The position numbers and the translations under genes were made by a program. Source: Siphonodentalium dalli (Eukaryota; Mollusca; Scaphopoda; Gadilida; Siphonodentaliidae). From it: a stretch of 64,000 nt of DNA. Positions 1 to 12,900 of this stretch are shown piece after piece; the stretch's first letter is position 1, and every line of letters begins with the position of its first letter. Location: NCBI GenBank assembly GCA_032622095.1, contig CP136069.1, forward strand, positions 121,388,126-121,452,125. The letters are read 5' to 3'. The notes under the pieces are model-generated. The model was not told the origin of the DNA, ran no database searches, and saw only the letters and a list, made by a program, of their open reading frames with translations.

Positions 1-817
1 CAGACAAATTTGCTCGAAACTACAACGAAATTCAAACATGTGACTGATTGCATCTCATCTGCCTTCAATATTCAGCGATGCATGGATGCATCAGCTTACC
101 ATTATTTTGTAGTTGTTTCCATTAAAGCATTATTTCCACACAAAAAATGGATGACAATTGACAATAAAATTGACATTTTTGTTTTGCCCCCGATGACAGA
201 TGTCGTCCACTGTATTACCATCTTAATGTACAAATGGGTGTGCGTCAAGCTATACCCGAGATGTTTAGCAAAAATTGCATTTCATCATTGCGGCTCTGTT
301 TGTGTTAAACCTTAGATGTAGTCATCAACGATTACCCATGCGTTCCATCGTGTTGAAACATCGACTTACATCTTCTGCGACAATTGTCCATTTTGTTGGG
401 ACTCGGACAGAACTGTACATCGCATTCGAACTCTGAATGTGGATCGATTCGACAATGCGAGAAGAGCGGATCGACGAATGTAGCTCACATAATTGGTCAA
501 TTCACCCGCTATTTGTTATAGTCTGAATATCCGAACGTTGTATGGTTTAAATCGTGTTGGTGTGAAGGCTGCTAATGACATTGGGAATATGTACTGTATT
601 ATAAGTGAACTTTAGTGATTGAGATATCGAATTAAGATGTCGAATTTCTGTGTTTCTCTCATAATTGAATTAATACATGGCAATTATGATCTGACCACTT
701 ACGCCAGTTTTGATATAATTATGTCAGCCGTTTAAAGATCAGTAATCGATTGCTCAAACGTTCAAATGTGGTGAGAATAGTGACAGTAATTAACAAATAA
801 CCGACATTGCTTAGAAT
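1..817. other. No gene recognised
   Basis: AT-rich sequence left of the lectin leader exon. A 101-codon open frame at 10-315 uses a non-ATG start and shows no family motif. Nothing else was supported; the 5' part of the lectin promoter presumably lies here. Confidence 0.4.
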
Positions 818-826
818 TATATAGGG
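818..826 (+). promoter_or_regulatory. Possible TATA box for the lectin-like gene
   Basis: TTATATAGG lies about 40-48 bases before the putative start codon at 866. AT-rich DNA gives many such matches, so this is weak. Confidence 0.2.
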
Positions 827-865
827 GCAAGGTATATTATAGTACGCTGGTGGAAATACTGGAAT

Positions 866-926
866 ATGGATAGCCTACTCATATTCGGATTCATGATGGT
901 GTGTTGTCTAATGCAGCAAGAGGCGG
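866..926 (+). CDS. Lectin-like gene exon 1: signal peptide
   Basis: The ATG at 866 opens a 20-codon hydrophobic leader (MDSLLIFGFMMVCCLMQQEA) and the exon ends in phase 1 at a strong donor (G|GTAAGT at 927). A weak TATA-like stretch lies about 45 bases upstream, near 818-825. The start is chosen because the leader is typical of a secreted protein and because the phase fits exon 2. No earlier in-frame ATG is obvious close by. Confidence 0.7.
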
Positions 927-3900
927 GTAAGTAAAATTACAGATGATTGATGTAAATTCTTAATTTATTTATATATACCATGTCTCAAATGTCCATAAAC
1001 TAGGAAAAGTCTGTACAAGCACAATTTAATATATACTATATAGGAGTCCCGTGGTAGTAGGTTATCCCAAGTGATTTCTCTAGAAGTATATAACAACAAA
1101 TATTAAAATTTCCTATCATATAGTCTTCAATTCATATCGATGCATCTGAAATATCGAAGTCAAATTGAAGGAAAATGAATTTCGATAAACTTGAGAGGTT
1201 GAACTAGTTATGTGTTGAGTTATAATATAGTTATATTTCATAAAACAAGTACCGAACAAACTTGATTATTGTTTTGGTGTTATAATTATAGTACATGCAC
1301 GTCAATGTACCTTGGTTCCAAAAACGTTTGACTTTAGACATGGAACATGTAATCACACAACTATGCATATTACACAATTTAAATACTGCATTTACAGATA
1401 TACCAGTCTGCATGTGCACTATTTTGTGCCCATTCAAGCAAATCGCGAATCACAGACAGTTCTTGGCAATTGACTCATTTGATTCAGCTCATCAATATTT
1501 TGTACATTTAAGAAATAACTCTGTTTTCGATTAAGGTTATGCAGTTATAACCGAAAAGTTTTAAGATAAATTTGTCTTCAAACTTTTCGGCTGTAACTCA
1601 TAACCTTAACCCTTTCAGTGCCAGGTCCAATTTTTGTATCAAACCATATACCCTGTGCCAATGCATTATCTTATATATGCGAGTCGACCATAGGTCGCCT
1701 CGCATATATAAGAGAATGCATTGGCCTAACAATTTTTCATCATTTGTTATATTTTTTTACAATTTTTTACAATTTTAATAATTTTTTCTTATATTCTACT
1801 CTCTTTCAGTGCCAGACTTATTTTGTAGGTTTAGTGCCAGGGAATCTTACGTTTTTCATAAGCATCAAAATTATTATTATGAATACTTGGTGATAGTTTT
1901 GAGTTATAACATGCCCCTAAGGTTTTATCCAGTTTGGTTTTAAATTCGCTATAGCATGCTTAAGCATACCCAAAAAAATTCAACCCCAAAAAAACAAAAA
2001 ACAATTTTTTTTTTCTTTTATTAGGGCCGATTTTACAGACCGTAAATTACGGCCGATGAGATCGGCCACTGGCACTGAAAGGGTTAATCGAAAACAAGAG
2101 TTATTTCTTGTAATTGAATGTGTCATTTCACAAGAGATCCACCATAATTAGAAGGATAAGTATAGAAGCGTAAACATTTCATATAATTGCCGTCGAAAAA
2201 GACGCACCCATATTAGAAACTGATATGCACGCTGTAGATCAAACATCCAATTTTCGAATATGATCAAGTGGTGTCATGAATTCATCGCGTTTGATTGGCT
2301 AGTGAACAGTGTACACGCACTGATCAACTGATCGCTAAACTGTTCCATAAATATATGGTGCCTGTACTGAAACACGAGTTGTTAGTTTCTGAAACTACAT
2401 TTCCTTGCAAACGCTAGCTCGATCGAGACTTGTTTATTTGTCCAGGTACTTACGCACCTAAGTACTCGTGGGTAAGTATCAGTAAATTGAACGTCAGAGC
2501 AGTACTACCTGACATATTTTGAAGCAGCATCGGAATCCCAGTTTATATCGCAAAAGTATCGAATAGTTTTCATATACATTTTAAGCACGCGGTGTGTAGG
2601 CGTGGTCATATGGCACGATGCTGCTATGAGTGCTGTCATTTCAATAGCAGAAGTAATCAAGAAATAACTTTAATGGCTAAATGTGTGACAACCAATGGTT
2701 GCATAGTATTATGTGGATTGACAGTGTATGACTAAATTATTTGACGGCAGTAGTGCATAATCATTTGATTAATTCACAAAATAAGTTATCGATAGTTGGC
2801 ACGTAATGTATTTTAAATCGTGATTGAGAAAAAGAATGCATAAAGACAACTACAATATTGCCTGTCGTAATCTTGTATAGAGTTTGTTACGTGTAGGACG
2901 ATGAATTGTATATTTATTTTATCCTCGGCTACACTAATGTGTGTTCCAGATAGCACATGTTTGTTCAGAAGTCCATACGCGGCTAAGTCGAAACATTATT
3001 GATGAATATCGTTAACTTCCACAAAGAAAACTATTGTTGACAGTGGCTGTTCGCTTCATTCGCGGCGAACATATTCGCCGATGTCGGCATTTTGAGGGTT
3101 AATAGCGACACTTCTGTGTGATCGCGACCACTGTCCGTGCGGGAGTGGGTTTCCATGACACCCCAGCACATATATTGCCACTAAAATCACCACTATATTC
3201 CACATGGGCGGTCCGGGCTGGTCCTGGCCGTGTTTAATCACACCGGTGGGAAACTAACCTTAAATGTGGATACCCAGAAAATTACCGTCCATCAATGAAA
3301 ATAATGAGAACTTTTTATTGTAGGGGGTCCTGATTGGAAAATAAACCTTGTGATTATCTCTTTTTCTCATCAGAATCATTGTCCTGTTGGAGTGTGGCGT
3401 CGAAGAGTCTCTTGAGTTTTAAGACGGTCACCCTCATGAAGTGTGATAAGCAGATAGCATATATAGTTGCTAGTAAGAGGTGCCTAGACAGGGGCGAAGC
3501 ACTGGTATCGCTCGACGAACAAAACGATGTCGAAGAAGCGGCAAGTCTGTTTGAGGTGAGGTGTGATTTTGTATACTTGTATTAATTTTTCGTTTACCAA
3601 TAATCAAATCTATATTATTATGGCATACATTATGCCGTCAGCGCGCCTGACCCTTCTATAACATTCCACCCGATTCCATTCCGTAAACACACTGGCACCG
3701 AGTCACGCACACACCATTTACATGAAACTTTGTCAGACGGGACGATCCAACACTCATGCAACAGTAAAGGGCAGGGAAATGTGTGTGCTGACCAGATGAC
3801 CTGGAAAGTATAGTGAAAGTTACTCACGCACTATTGCCACGTCGCTGGGGGAGGATTTACGGTTTCCGAGTATATGCGTGTTCCGCGCTGGATAGTTATT

Positions 3901-6900
3901 AAACTTAAAAGTTAAAATATTTACACTCAAGTAAACAGTATTTTTAAGCGAACCCCAGTTTTATTTTTGAATGACACTAGCGTGCCTATAAAATGTTTGT
4001 TCCATGCAAAACTTGCAAAACATGCAAACAACATGGTAATGATAATGTAAATGGTTTTATAACTCGTCATAAACTCCTTTTCAGTATAATTAAAGTGTTA
4101 GTTGTATCGTTCACATAGTACATGAGTGTATCTTGCACGTATCCATGGCTCAAATTCATTCATTTGTTGCACATAATTATTATGTTGAGTATAAAATGAG
4201 ATGGTCCCATAAATGGCCGGATTTAGTGTACTGTCCCCCTTTAAATACTTGAAAGTGTAAAATAAAGTTCCTTTATCCACTTGCAGGGAGTCACTCATGT
4301 CGGAGCGAGGAGGCTGGATAAAAACTCAACTTTTTTGTGGGTAACAGGAAGTGTTCTTGTGCCCACCTGGATTAATGGTATGTATACATGCACCAAAATA
4401 GCCATTAATACATGCACCAAAATAGTAATCCAAATAATGCATTATATTATTGAGACGTTTTACATCTATGTGCAATATGGAGGTTTCGCAAACTCATGGG
4501 TCGAGTTACCAATATTATTAGCTATCCGGCGTTATCGTACACTTTACGTTGGGCCACAAAATGGGGACTTCTCTCTGTGAGCTTTATTTTCTGGTATCAA
4601 ATGAGGTTATATGATATTGATACTGGATGTGTATATGCAAAAGATATATACAATATGAAAGATGGCAGCATATAGACATTGCGACTCCTCTTCAGTTGTG
4701 TTGCAGTTGCAGTTATGAGTTGCAGTGTCCGGATATCTGTCGTGTCATTTTCCTGACCGGATTATTGGTTTTCTATTGTCTATAGTTATCTTTTATAATT
4801 GTAATGTCGTATGATTTCGAAAAGGACTTTCTGCCGAGTAATTTGGCCAAGTAAACTTAATATCCTTTATTTGCGTATTATTACAGGGATGTTATCCAAG
4901 CTTTGTATTAATTTTCGCAATCCCGCTCTCATCTGTGTCTTTTTGTATGCACTCTACTTGTTATAAATGATTGAGTGGACCACACTGCATATCAACTTTG
5001 TTTTAATTGGCTGGAATATTTGTGACCGCTTTATTCTTTATTATTATAATATATGGGGGTATGAGCTATATATTATGCAATTAAACATCTAACTCGACAT
5101 GATGATACAAATGAAGCCTCCTCTCATATAGAGCCAAGCCAATACGCTAATTGGTGATTGGAGTGTTGTGTCAAATTATTATATATTCTACCGTAACTGT
5201 CCTTAGTACCGAAAATGACACACACGAAGCAATTGACGGCATAGTCGTTGCATTACGGCTACAGTTAGAACATGCGCACTCCTTAATAAAAACCAGCACA
5301 TAATTTAATGGTATACCGAGTAGTGTTCGGTCCGAATATTCGAATATTCGAATATTCGCTCGTAAAAATAAATATTCGAATATTCGAATAATTATTTGAC
5401 TATTCGAATATTCGAGAATAATCTCCGGGTAATTGTTTCCTGGTTTGTTATTAGTCTGAAGGTCTGTAAAATTTATAGTCTATTTTCCACTGACCATAAA
5501 CGAATTAATATGACGTAACTATAACGTTCTGATTTGATTGGCGTCATGACGTCGAAATAATTTTATTGGCTAGGTGTAAACCAGACCGTGCTTGCGTGTG
5601 GTCATAGGAAGCGGACCTCTAAGGCATCGTTTTTTGTTTTTTTTTGCGCGTTGTCACTTGTGTGTATAATATGGCGTCAAATTCTAAGATATCAGATATA
5701 TGGACTCACTTCACGTTGGATGCCAAAACTAAAAAGGCTACCGCAGGGCTGATCTCTACTGAAAAACGCAACCGGTTGAAGCCGCAGACTGTCCGAATGT
5801 TGCACTTCTTGAACAAGAACCTTTAAGCCATGCATGGGACATTGACTGCTTGAACTTCATAAACAGATAAACTCTTGCTATTAAGCCAAAAGACTTTTTT
5901 TCTCTCTCTTGTTTGCGTATAGCATGTGCATGGATAAATATGCTATTTCATTAAATAATAAATTGGTTCCAAAATATTTTATCTATATAATTTTATAATT
6001 TATCTAAATATTCGAATACTATTCGAATATTCGCTCGTTATTCGAACCGAATATTCGAATACCGAAATCCGTCGAATACCGAACACTAATACCGAGTACC
6101 CTAACTTAATAGTAACGCTGTGTATCCGTCTCTTTGTAGAAACGTCGCTATTAGTAGAAACCTTTCGCAAAAATCACTATTACGATTACGGATAGGATAT
6201 ATTGTCCAAGTACGGTTGACACCATCACAATTTACTTACGATTGCTAATCAGTGAGACGGCATATGCTCCACTATATTCAGTTACACATATATATGATGG
6301 GAAAAGTAATATGTGTCTCTTTCAGATCCCATGTTCTTATCCGTGTGTTATACACCACACGCATAATGTTAGATCGTCCCCAAGCAGGACATTTGGCACA
6401 TTCTTGACACATCTGCACATAATTAAACTGCGTGGTGTATATTTCGTCTGACATAAGAACCCCATGCGTACAGATATAATTTTGGCCGTAAACTGGCAGG
6501 ATATTTCCATATCCGTAATCGTAATCGTGATTTTGCGAAAGGTCTCTCTAGTTTCACAAAAATAACCATGACGATTAGGATTATTGAACAGGACAATGCA
6601 TGTATAAATGTATGCAGTGAGACTCCGCTTCTTCGCAAGATCACGCGTACAGCTATATTTGTTCGCTTGATTCACCGGATGCAATGGCGCTGCGATATAT
6701 AAGTTCCAACATGTGCATGCTCCACACGGCGATCAAAGACATATACCTTAAATTATCATATCCATTAAAGATTAAAGATATATATATGCATATTTGTTTT
6801 TGCAGGTAACCCTGAACGTGGATCATGCGTTGTGATGGACAGAAGTGAGCAAATGGCCAACATGGAGTGTTGCATTCCCCCTTCTATGGGGGATGTCATT

Positions 6901-9900
6901 GCGTTTATGTGCGGTAACGGTACGTATATATATTCCAATCAGTTTGCATAATTATATGTGCAGGTATATATTCTATTTCCCCAGCAGGTGTAGTTTATGT
7001 AGGCCAATACACATATGGTGATTGTTGGTCAAGTTTTACCCGTAATATCCTTCTAATTAATTCATATAATGTGACAATATTCACCAAAATTATCATCTCC
7101 GTTCTATGTTCTGTACCCAAGTGAGGCAATTTACACCATATGAAGAATATGCTAATAAAAACGCTATTTAAAGTTCCATGACTGGAGCTTTCTGAAATGT
7201 TGCGGACATCATGTGCCAATGCGTTCTCATATATATGTGTGTCTATTGTGTGAGACTCACATATATAATATAATGCATTGTTATAACAACATTTACATTG
7301 TCCTTGCAAGCGGAAGCATTCTCTTATATATATATATATATAGAGATAGAGTATTTTGTTAGTCAAACGCGCCCCGCGCCCAGCCGCGATCGGCGCGATC
7401 TGGTAACGTACATGTATACGCGCGTTCACATACGTTACTCTATCGAACTATTGAGTATGTGTCCGCGACTATTTAGTACGTGGACGTATCACCTCATATG
7501 GGGTATGTTTTTGGGGGGGGGGGGGTCCTTATGTTTTAAACAGGGATGTGTCAAATGAAATGTGGGCTCTATGTTGGGGGTGGGGGGATTGTCTTATATT
7601 ACATTGATAAATACTCGGAAATGAAGACTTTATTGGGAAGGAACTCTTCTATGTATCACATATGTGTGTGTGGGGGGGGGAGGGGCTCTAGTGTTTAATT
7701 CAGGGACGTAAATTGGTACACTGTGTCTATACGTGTATAACCACCGCAAATGGCCATTTTGTGTTGGGTCATACTCATGTTTGATACAAGGACACATTAG
7801 CGGTAATGGTTTATCTGGGGCTATATATATTTAATGCAGTGTTGTATTACTGGAAATGGGGGCACTATTTTGGGGGGGGGGTGTAGCAATTCCGTTCGAC
7901 AAGAGAGTGAATACTTGAAATGAAGCCTGTGTTTTGAATGGGAGCGCTTCTATTTTATGCAGGGATGTATAATTGGGTTTAGGACCGCGGCTTTTTAACA
8001 CAGGGACGGTAGTACCATAATTATGGTTCGGTTGGAGGGGGGCATACATATGTTTAATGAAGGGATGTGTGTCCGGAAATGGGGGTCTATGTGGGGGATA
8101 CTTTCTGTTACATTGATAAATAATTAGAAATAAGTGTTTTGGGCAGGAACGTTTATATTTAATACAGGGCTATGTGTTTGTAGGGGCGAACAACTATTTA
8201 ATGCAGGGGTGTATTTGACAGAAATGGCTACTTTGCATAGGGGCATACTTATGTTGGACACAAGGACCGGGAATGGAGTCTGTGGGGGCTTACTTATAAT
8301 TAAGGCAGCGGTGTGATAACGGAAATACGGGCTCAATGTTGGGGATGGTAATGCATTTTACTGCATGGATGAATACCTGGAAATGTATTTCACCACCTAC
8401 GCATGCACAACTATGGGTCGTAAAGTTAAGTTATTTGAGTAGGTCTATCATCCACGCACCTAGAATTGATGGACGCAACTGTCATTTTCAAGAGATAACC
8501 ACGGGCCCAGATACTATAATTTAATCACGTGATTTCATGGTACTGGAGCATATGGAGCTACATTGCACCACCCACCCACATCTAAGAGTCATAAAGTGCA
8601 GTTATTTGGGATGTACTCAACCCAAGCATCTAAAGATGATGGGACGCAGCTGGGATTTCCAGAAAGATGTGATCACAGGATCAGATACTATGCGTGATCA
8701 CGAGAGTTGATGGTTCTGACGCATTTGATGCTATATTGCACAACCTACGCACAGTAGTGCGTCATTATGCGGGTTATTTGGGCATGTACACCGGCCAAGC
8801 CTATACAATGACGGGACGCAGCTGGGATTTTCAGAAATAGGTCACCACGAGAGAAGATACTATGATTGATGAACGATAATTGATGGTTCTGATGTGTTGA
8901 TCTTATATTGCACCACAAACACACAAGTGTGCGTCATAGAGTGCAGTTATTTGGGCAGGTGCACCACACTAGCATCTATAAATGATGGGACGCAGCTGGG
9001 ATTTTGAGAAATAGGTCACCACGGGAGCAGATACTAAGCGCGATCACTATATTTGATGGCTCTGACGTATTTGACCTTATATTGCACCAGATCCGCGCAA
9101 CTGTGCGTCATGTAGTGGATATATTTGGACAGGTACATCACCCTAGCATCTAAAAATGATGGGACGCAGCTGGGATTTTGAGAAATAGGTCACCACGGGA
9201 GCAGATACAATGCTTTATCACGATATTTGATGGTTCTGATGTGTTTGACCTTAAATTGCACCACACACACACACAACTTTGCGTCATAGAGTGGAGTTAC
9301 TTCGGCAGGTGCACCACCCTAGCATCTAAAAATGATGGGAAGCAGCTGGGATTTTCAGAAATAGGTCATCACGGGAGCAGATACTAAGCGCGATCACTAT
9401 ATTTGATGGCTCTGACATGTTTGACCTTATATTGCACCACATACGCACAAGTGTGCGTCATAGAGTGCAGTTATTTGGGCAGGTGCACCATCCTAGCATC
9501 TAAAAATGATGGGACGCAGCTGGGATTTTCAGAAATAGGTCACCACGGGAGAAGATACTATGAATGATGAACGATATTTGATGGTTCTGATGTGTTTGAT
9601 CTTATATTGCACCACATACGCACAAGTGTGCGTCATAGACTGGATTTATTTGGGCAGGTGCGACACCATAGCATCTAAAAATGTTGGGACGCAGCTGGGA
9701 TTTTCAGAAATAGGTCATCACGGGAGCAGATACTAAGCGCGATCACAATATTTGATGGCTCTGACGTATTTGACCTTATATTGCACCAGATCCGCACAAC
9801 TGTGCGTCATCTAGTGGAGATATTTGGACAGGTACATCACCCTAGCATCTAAAAATGAGGGGACGCAGCTGGGATTTTCAGAAATAGGTCATTACGGGAG

Positions 9901-12900
9901 CAGATACTAAGCGCGATCACTATATTTGATGGCTCTGACGTATTTGACCTTATATTGCACCAGATCCGCTCAACTGTGCGTCATTTAGTGGAGATATTAG
10001 GACAGGTACATCAGCCTAGCATCTAAAAATGATGGGACGCAGCTGGGATTTTCAGAAATAGGTCATCACGGGAGCAGATACTAAGCGCGATTACTATATT
10101 TGATGGTTCTGACGTGTTTGACCTTATATTGCACAACATACCGCACAAGTGTGCGTCATCAAGTGCAGTTATTTGGGCAGGTGCACCACCCTAGCATCTA
10201 GAAATGATGGGACGCAGCTGGGATTTTGAGAAATAGGTCACCACGGGAGCAGATACTATGCTTTATCACGATATTTGATGGTTCTGATGTGTTTGACCTT
10301 ACATTGCACCACACACGCACAACTGTGCGTCATAGAGTGGAGTTATTTCGGCAGGTGCACCACTATAGCATCTAAAAATTATGGGACGCGGCTGGGATTT
10401 TCAGAAATAGGTCATCACGGGAGCAGATACTAAGCGCGATCACTATATTTGATGGCTCTGACGTATTTGACCTTATATTGCACCAGATCCGCACAACTGT
10501 GCGTCATGTAGTGGCGATATTTGGACAGGTACATCACCCTAGCATCTAAAATTGATGGGACGCAGCTGGGATTTTGAGAAATAGGTCACCACGGGAGCAG
10601 ATACTATGCTTTATCACGATATTTGATGGTTCTGATGTGTTTGACCTTACATTGCACCACACACGCACAACTCTGCGTCATAGAGTGGAGTTATTTCGAC
10701 AGGTGCACCAATCTAGCATCTAAAAATGATGGGACGCAGCTGGGATTTTCAGAAATAGGTCATCACGGGAGCAGATACTAAGCGCGATCACTATATTTGA
10801 TGGTTCTGACGTATTTGACCTTATATTGCACCAGATCCGCACAACTGTGCGTCATGTAGTGGCGATATTTGGACAGGTACATCACCCTAACATCTAAAAA
10901 TGAAGGGACGCAGCTGGGATTTTCAGAAATAGGTCATCACGGGAGCAGATACTAAGCGCGATAACTATATTTGATGGCTCTGACGTGTTTGACCTTATAT
11001 TGCACCACATACGCACAAGTGTGCGTCATAGAGTGCAGTTATTTGGGCAGGTGCACCACCCTAGCATCAAGAAATGATGGGACGCAGCTGGGATTTTGAG
11101 AAATAGGTCACCACGGGAGCAGATACTGTGCGTTATCACGATATTTGATGGCTCTGATGTGTTTGACCTTATATTGCACCAGATCCGCACAAATGTGCGT
11201 CATGTAGTGGATATATACAAGTGTGCGTCATAGAGTGCAGTTATTTGGGCAGGTGCACCACCCTAGCATCTAAAAATGATGGGACGCAGCTGGGATTTTC
11301 AGAAATAGGTCACCACGGGAGAAGATACTATGAATGATGAACGATATTTGATGGTTCTGATGTGTTTGATCTTATATTGCACCAGATCCGCACAACTGTG
11401 CGTCATGTAGTGGAGTTATTTCGGCAGAAGCACAACCCTAGCATCTAAAAATGATGGGACGCAGCTGGGATTTTCAGAAATAGGTCATCGCGGGAGCAGA
11501 AACTAAGCGCGATCACTATATTTGATGGCTCTGACGTGTTTAACCTTATATTGCACCACATACGCACAACTGTGCGTCATGTAGTGGAGATATTTGGACA
11601 GGTACATCACCCTAGCATCTAATAATGATGGGACGCAGCTGGGATTTTGAGAAATAGGTCATCACGGGAGCAGATACTAAGCGCGATCACTATATTTGAT
11701 GGCTCTGACGTGTTTGACCTTATATTGCACCACATACGCACAAGTGTGCGTCATAGAGTGCAGTTATTTGGGCAGGTGAACCACACTAGCATCTAGAAAT
11801 GATGGGACGCAGCTGGGATTTTGAGAAATAGGTCACCACGGGAGCAGATACTGTGCTTTATCACGTTATTTGATGGTTCTGATGTGTTTGACCTTAAATT
11901 GCACCACACACGCACAACTTTGCGTCATAGAGTGGAGTTATTTCGTCAGGTGCACCACTCTAGCATCTAAAAATGATGGGAAGCAGCTGGGATTTTTAGA
12001 AATAGGTCATCACGGGAGCAGATACTAAGCGCGATAACTATATTTGATGGATCTGACGTGTTTGACCTTATATGGCACCACATACGCACAAGTGTGCGTC
12101 ATAGAGTGCAGTTATTTGGGCAGGTGCACCACCCTAGCATCTAAAAATGATGGGACGCAGCTGGGATTTTCAGAAATAGGTCATCACGGGAGCAGATACT
12201 AAGCGCGATCACTATATATGATGGCTCTGACGTGTTTGACCTTATATTGCACCAGATCCGCACAACTGTGCGTCATGTAGTGGCGATATTTGGACAGGTA
12301 CATCACCCTAGCATCTAAAAATGATGGGACACAGCTGGGATTTTCAGAAATAGGTCATCACGGGAGCAGATACTAAGCGCGATCACTATATTTGATGGCT
12401 CTGACGTGTTTGACCTTATATTGCACCACATACGCACAAGTGTGCGTCATAGAGTGCAGTTATTTGGGCAGGTGAATCGCACTAGCATCTATAAATGATG
12501 GGACGCAGCTGGGATTTTGAGAAATAGGTCACCACGGGAGCAGATACTATGCGTTATCACGATATTTGATGGCTCTGACGTGTTTGACCTTATATTGCAC
12601 CAGATCCGCACAAGTGTGCGTCATGTAGTGGAGATGTTTGGACAGGTACATCACCCTAGCATCTAAAAATGATGGGACGCAGCTGGGATTTTCAGAAATA
12701 GGTCATCACGGGAGCAGATACTAAGCGCGATCACTATATGTGATGGCTCTGACGTGTTTGACCTTATATTGCACCACATACGCACAAGTGTGCGTCATAG
12801 AGTGCAGTTATTTGGGCAGGTGCACCACCCTAGCATCTAGAAATGATGAGACGCAGCTGGGATTTTCAGAAATAGGTCACCACGGGAGCAGATACTATGC

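Larger units (their letters stand above)
1510..2109. mobile_element. Hairpin MITE interrupted by a piggyBac-like MITE
   Basis: The outer element has inverted ends: AAGAAATAACTCTGTTTTCG at 1510 on the left and the complementary CGAAAACAAGAGTTATTTCT ending near 2108 on the right. Its left part (about 1535-1605) folds on itself (GGTTATGCAG ... CATAACC). Removing 1610-2083 plus one TTAA restores a compact palindrome of about 125 bp. A related end is seen near 63145-63175 (AAGAAATAACTCG, ATTCGATCAAGGTTATAA). No coding potential. Confidence 0.65.

Noticed and set aside
2290-2450. Alternative promoter and first exon of the lectin gene
   Set aside because: CCAAT/TATA-like motifs and a donor-like site are present, but no start codon or phase-compatible leader was found; kept only as a note.
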